Program-made: the position numbers and the translations under genes
Shown: positions 39,188-39,314 of the stretch, in pieces
Layout of the letters: each line of letters starts with the position of its first letter
Position numbering within the stretch: position 1 is the stretch's first letter
Virus record (IMG/VR): IMGVR_UViG_3300042542_001465
Location: 1 to 39,314 of that record
DNA length: 39,314 nt
Direction: 5' to 3' (one strand)
Source: a virus
The notes under the pieces: model-generated
Databases searched by the model: none
Seen by the model: the letters and a program-made list of their open reading frames with translations, nothing else
Told to the model about the DNA's origin: nothing

Positions 39188-39314
39188 ATGAATAGAATAA
39201 CATCAAGAATAACCGTACTGCCAAAAGGCGAGCCAATCTTCAGCTATCAAGCTACTGAAATTAGCATCGTGGACGAAGCTGCTGGGCCATTTATTGAAAT
39301 AAAGCAATTCCCTC
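39188..39314. repeat. Terminal direct repeat, right copy
   Basis: Identical to 1-127, including the first 42 codons of the gene at 1-237, which is therefore cut at this end only by the linear presentation of a circle. Confidence 0.95.

Noticed and set aside
1-39314. CRISPR array, tRNA, rRNA or integrase.
   Set aside because: No regular repeat-spacer array, no complete tRNA cloverleaf and no tyrosine or serine recombinase motifs were seen on either strand.

Overview
This window is a complete tailed-phage genome of the short-tailed (podovirus-like) type, assembled as a circle. The last 127 bases (39188-39314) repeat the first 127 exactly, so the unique genome is 39,187 bp. The host is not identifiable from the sequence. 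The M15 peptidoglycan peptidase shows it is bacterial. Most genes that are not translationally coupled have A/C-rich leaders without a Shine-Dalgarno (SD) sequence, which hints at a host group with weak SD dependence. No integrase, DNA polymerase, primase, replicative helicase, RNA polymerase or tRNA gene is visible.

Layout: two opposed transcription units fill the circle. The plus-strand early/replication unit runs from 31093 through the contig end and on to 2184. It begins with many small accessory proteins, then a DnaA-domain-IV-like protein, a MerR/Xis-like HTH protein, RecT, a RecE-like nuclease, an SSB-like protein with an acidic tip, an HNH endonuclease and a RuvC-like resolvase. After more small proteins it ends with a DnaC-like helicase loader and a terminator at 2193-2237. 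The plan appears to be to recruit the host replisome and process DNA by RecET-type recombination plus junction resolution.

The minus-strand late unit runs from 30039 down to 2353. In transcription order it holds a small structural protein, a large tail protein, a C1q-like tail fibre, several internal-virion-type proteins around a PAPS-reductase-like enzyme, TerS, an HNH endonuclease, TerL with an intein, and a P22-type portal. After five small genes there is a strong terminator (10788-10824) and a non-coding gap. The second half holds scaffold, major capsid protein (DUF5309 type), decoration protein, connector, a receptor/LamG-like protein, two tiny membrane proteins, the M15 endolysin, another HNH endonuclease, a metallopeptidase, a metallophosphoesterase and a small HTH protein.

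Two gene-free regions stand out. Region 30040-31092 separates the divergent units. It carries a DnaA box, GTGGAACA iteron/parS-like half sites, other repeats and a consensus sigma70 promoter, and is the best origin candidate. Region 9979-10908 interrupts the late unit and holds several inverted repeats plus a promoter-to-terminator unit on the opposite strand. That unit would encode an RNA of about 110 nt with two complementary hairpin loops. Mobile elements are three free-standing HNH genes and one LAGLIDADG intein inside the TerL nuclease motif. Three genes (953, 4211, 36671) have sigma70-like promoters placed so that transcription should start at or within a few bases of the ATG, which suggests leaderless mRNAs.
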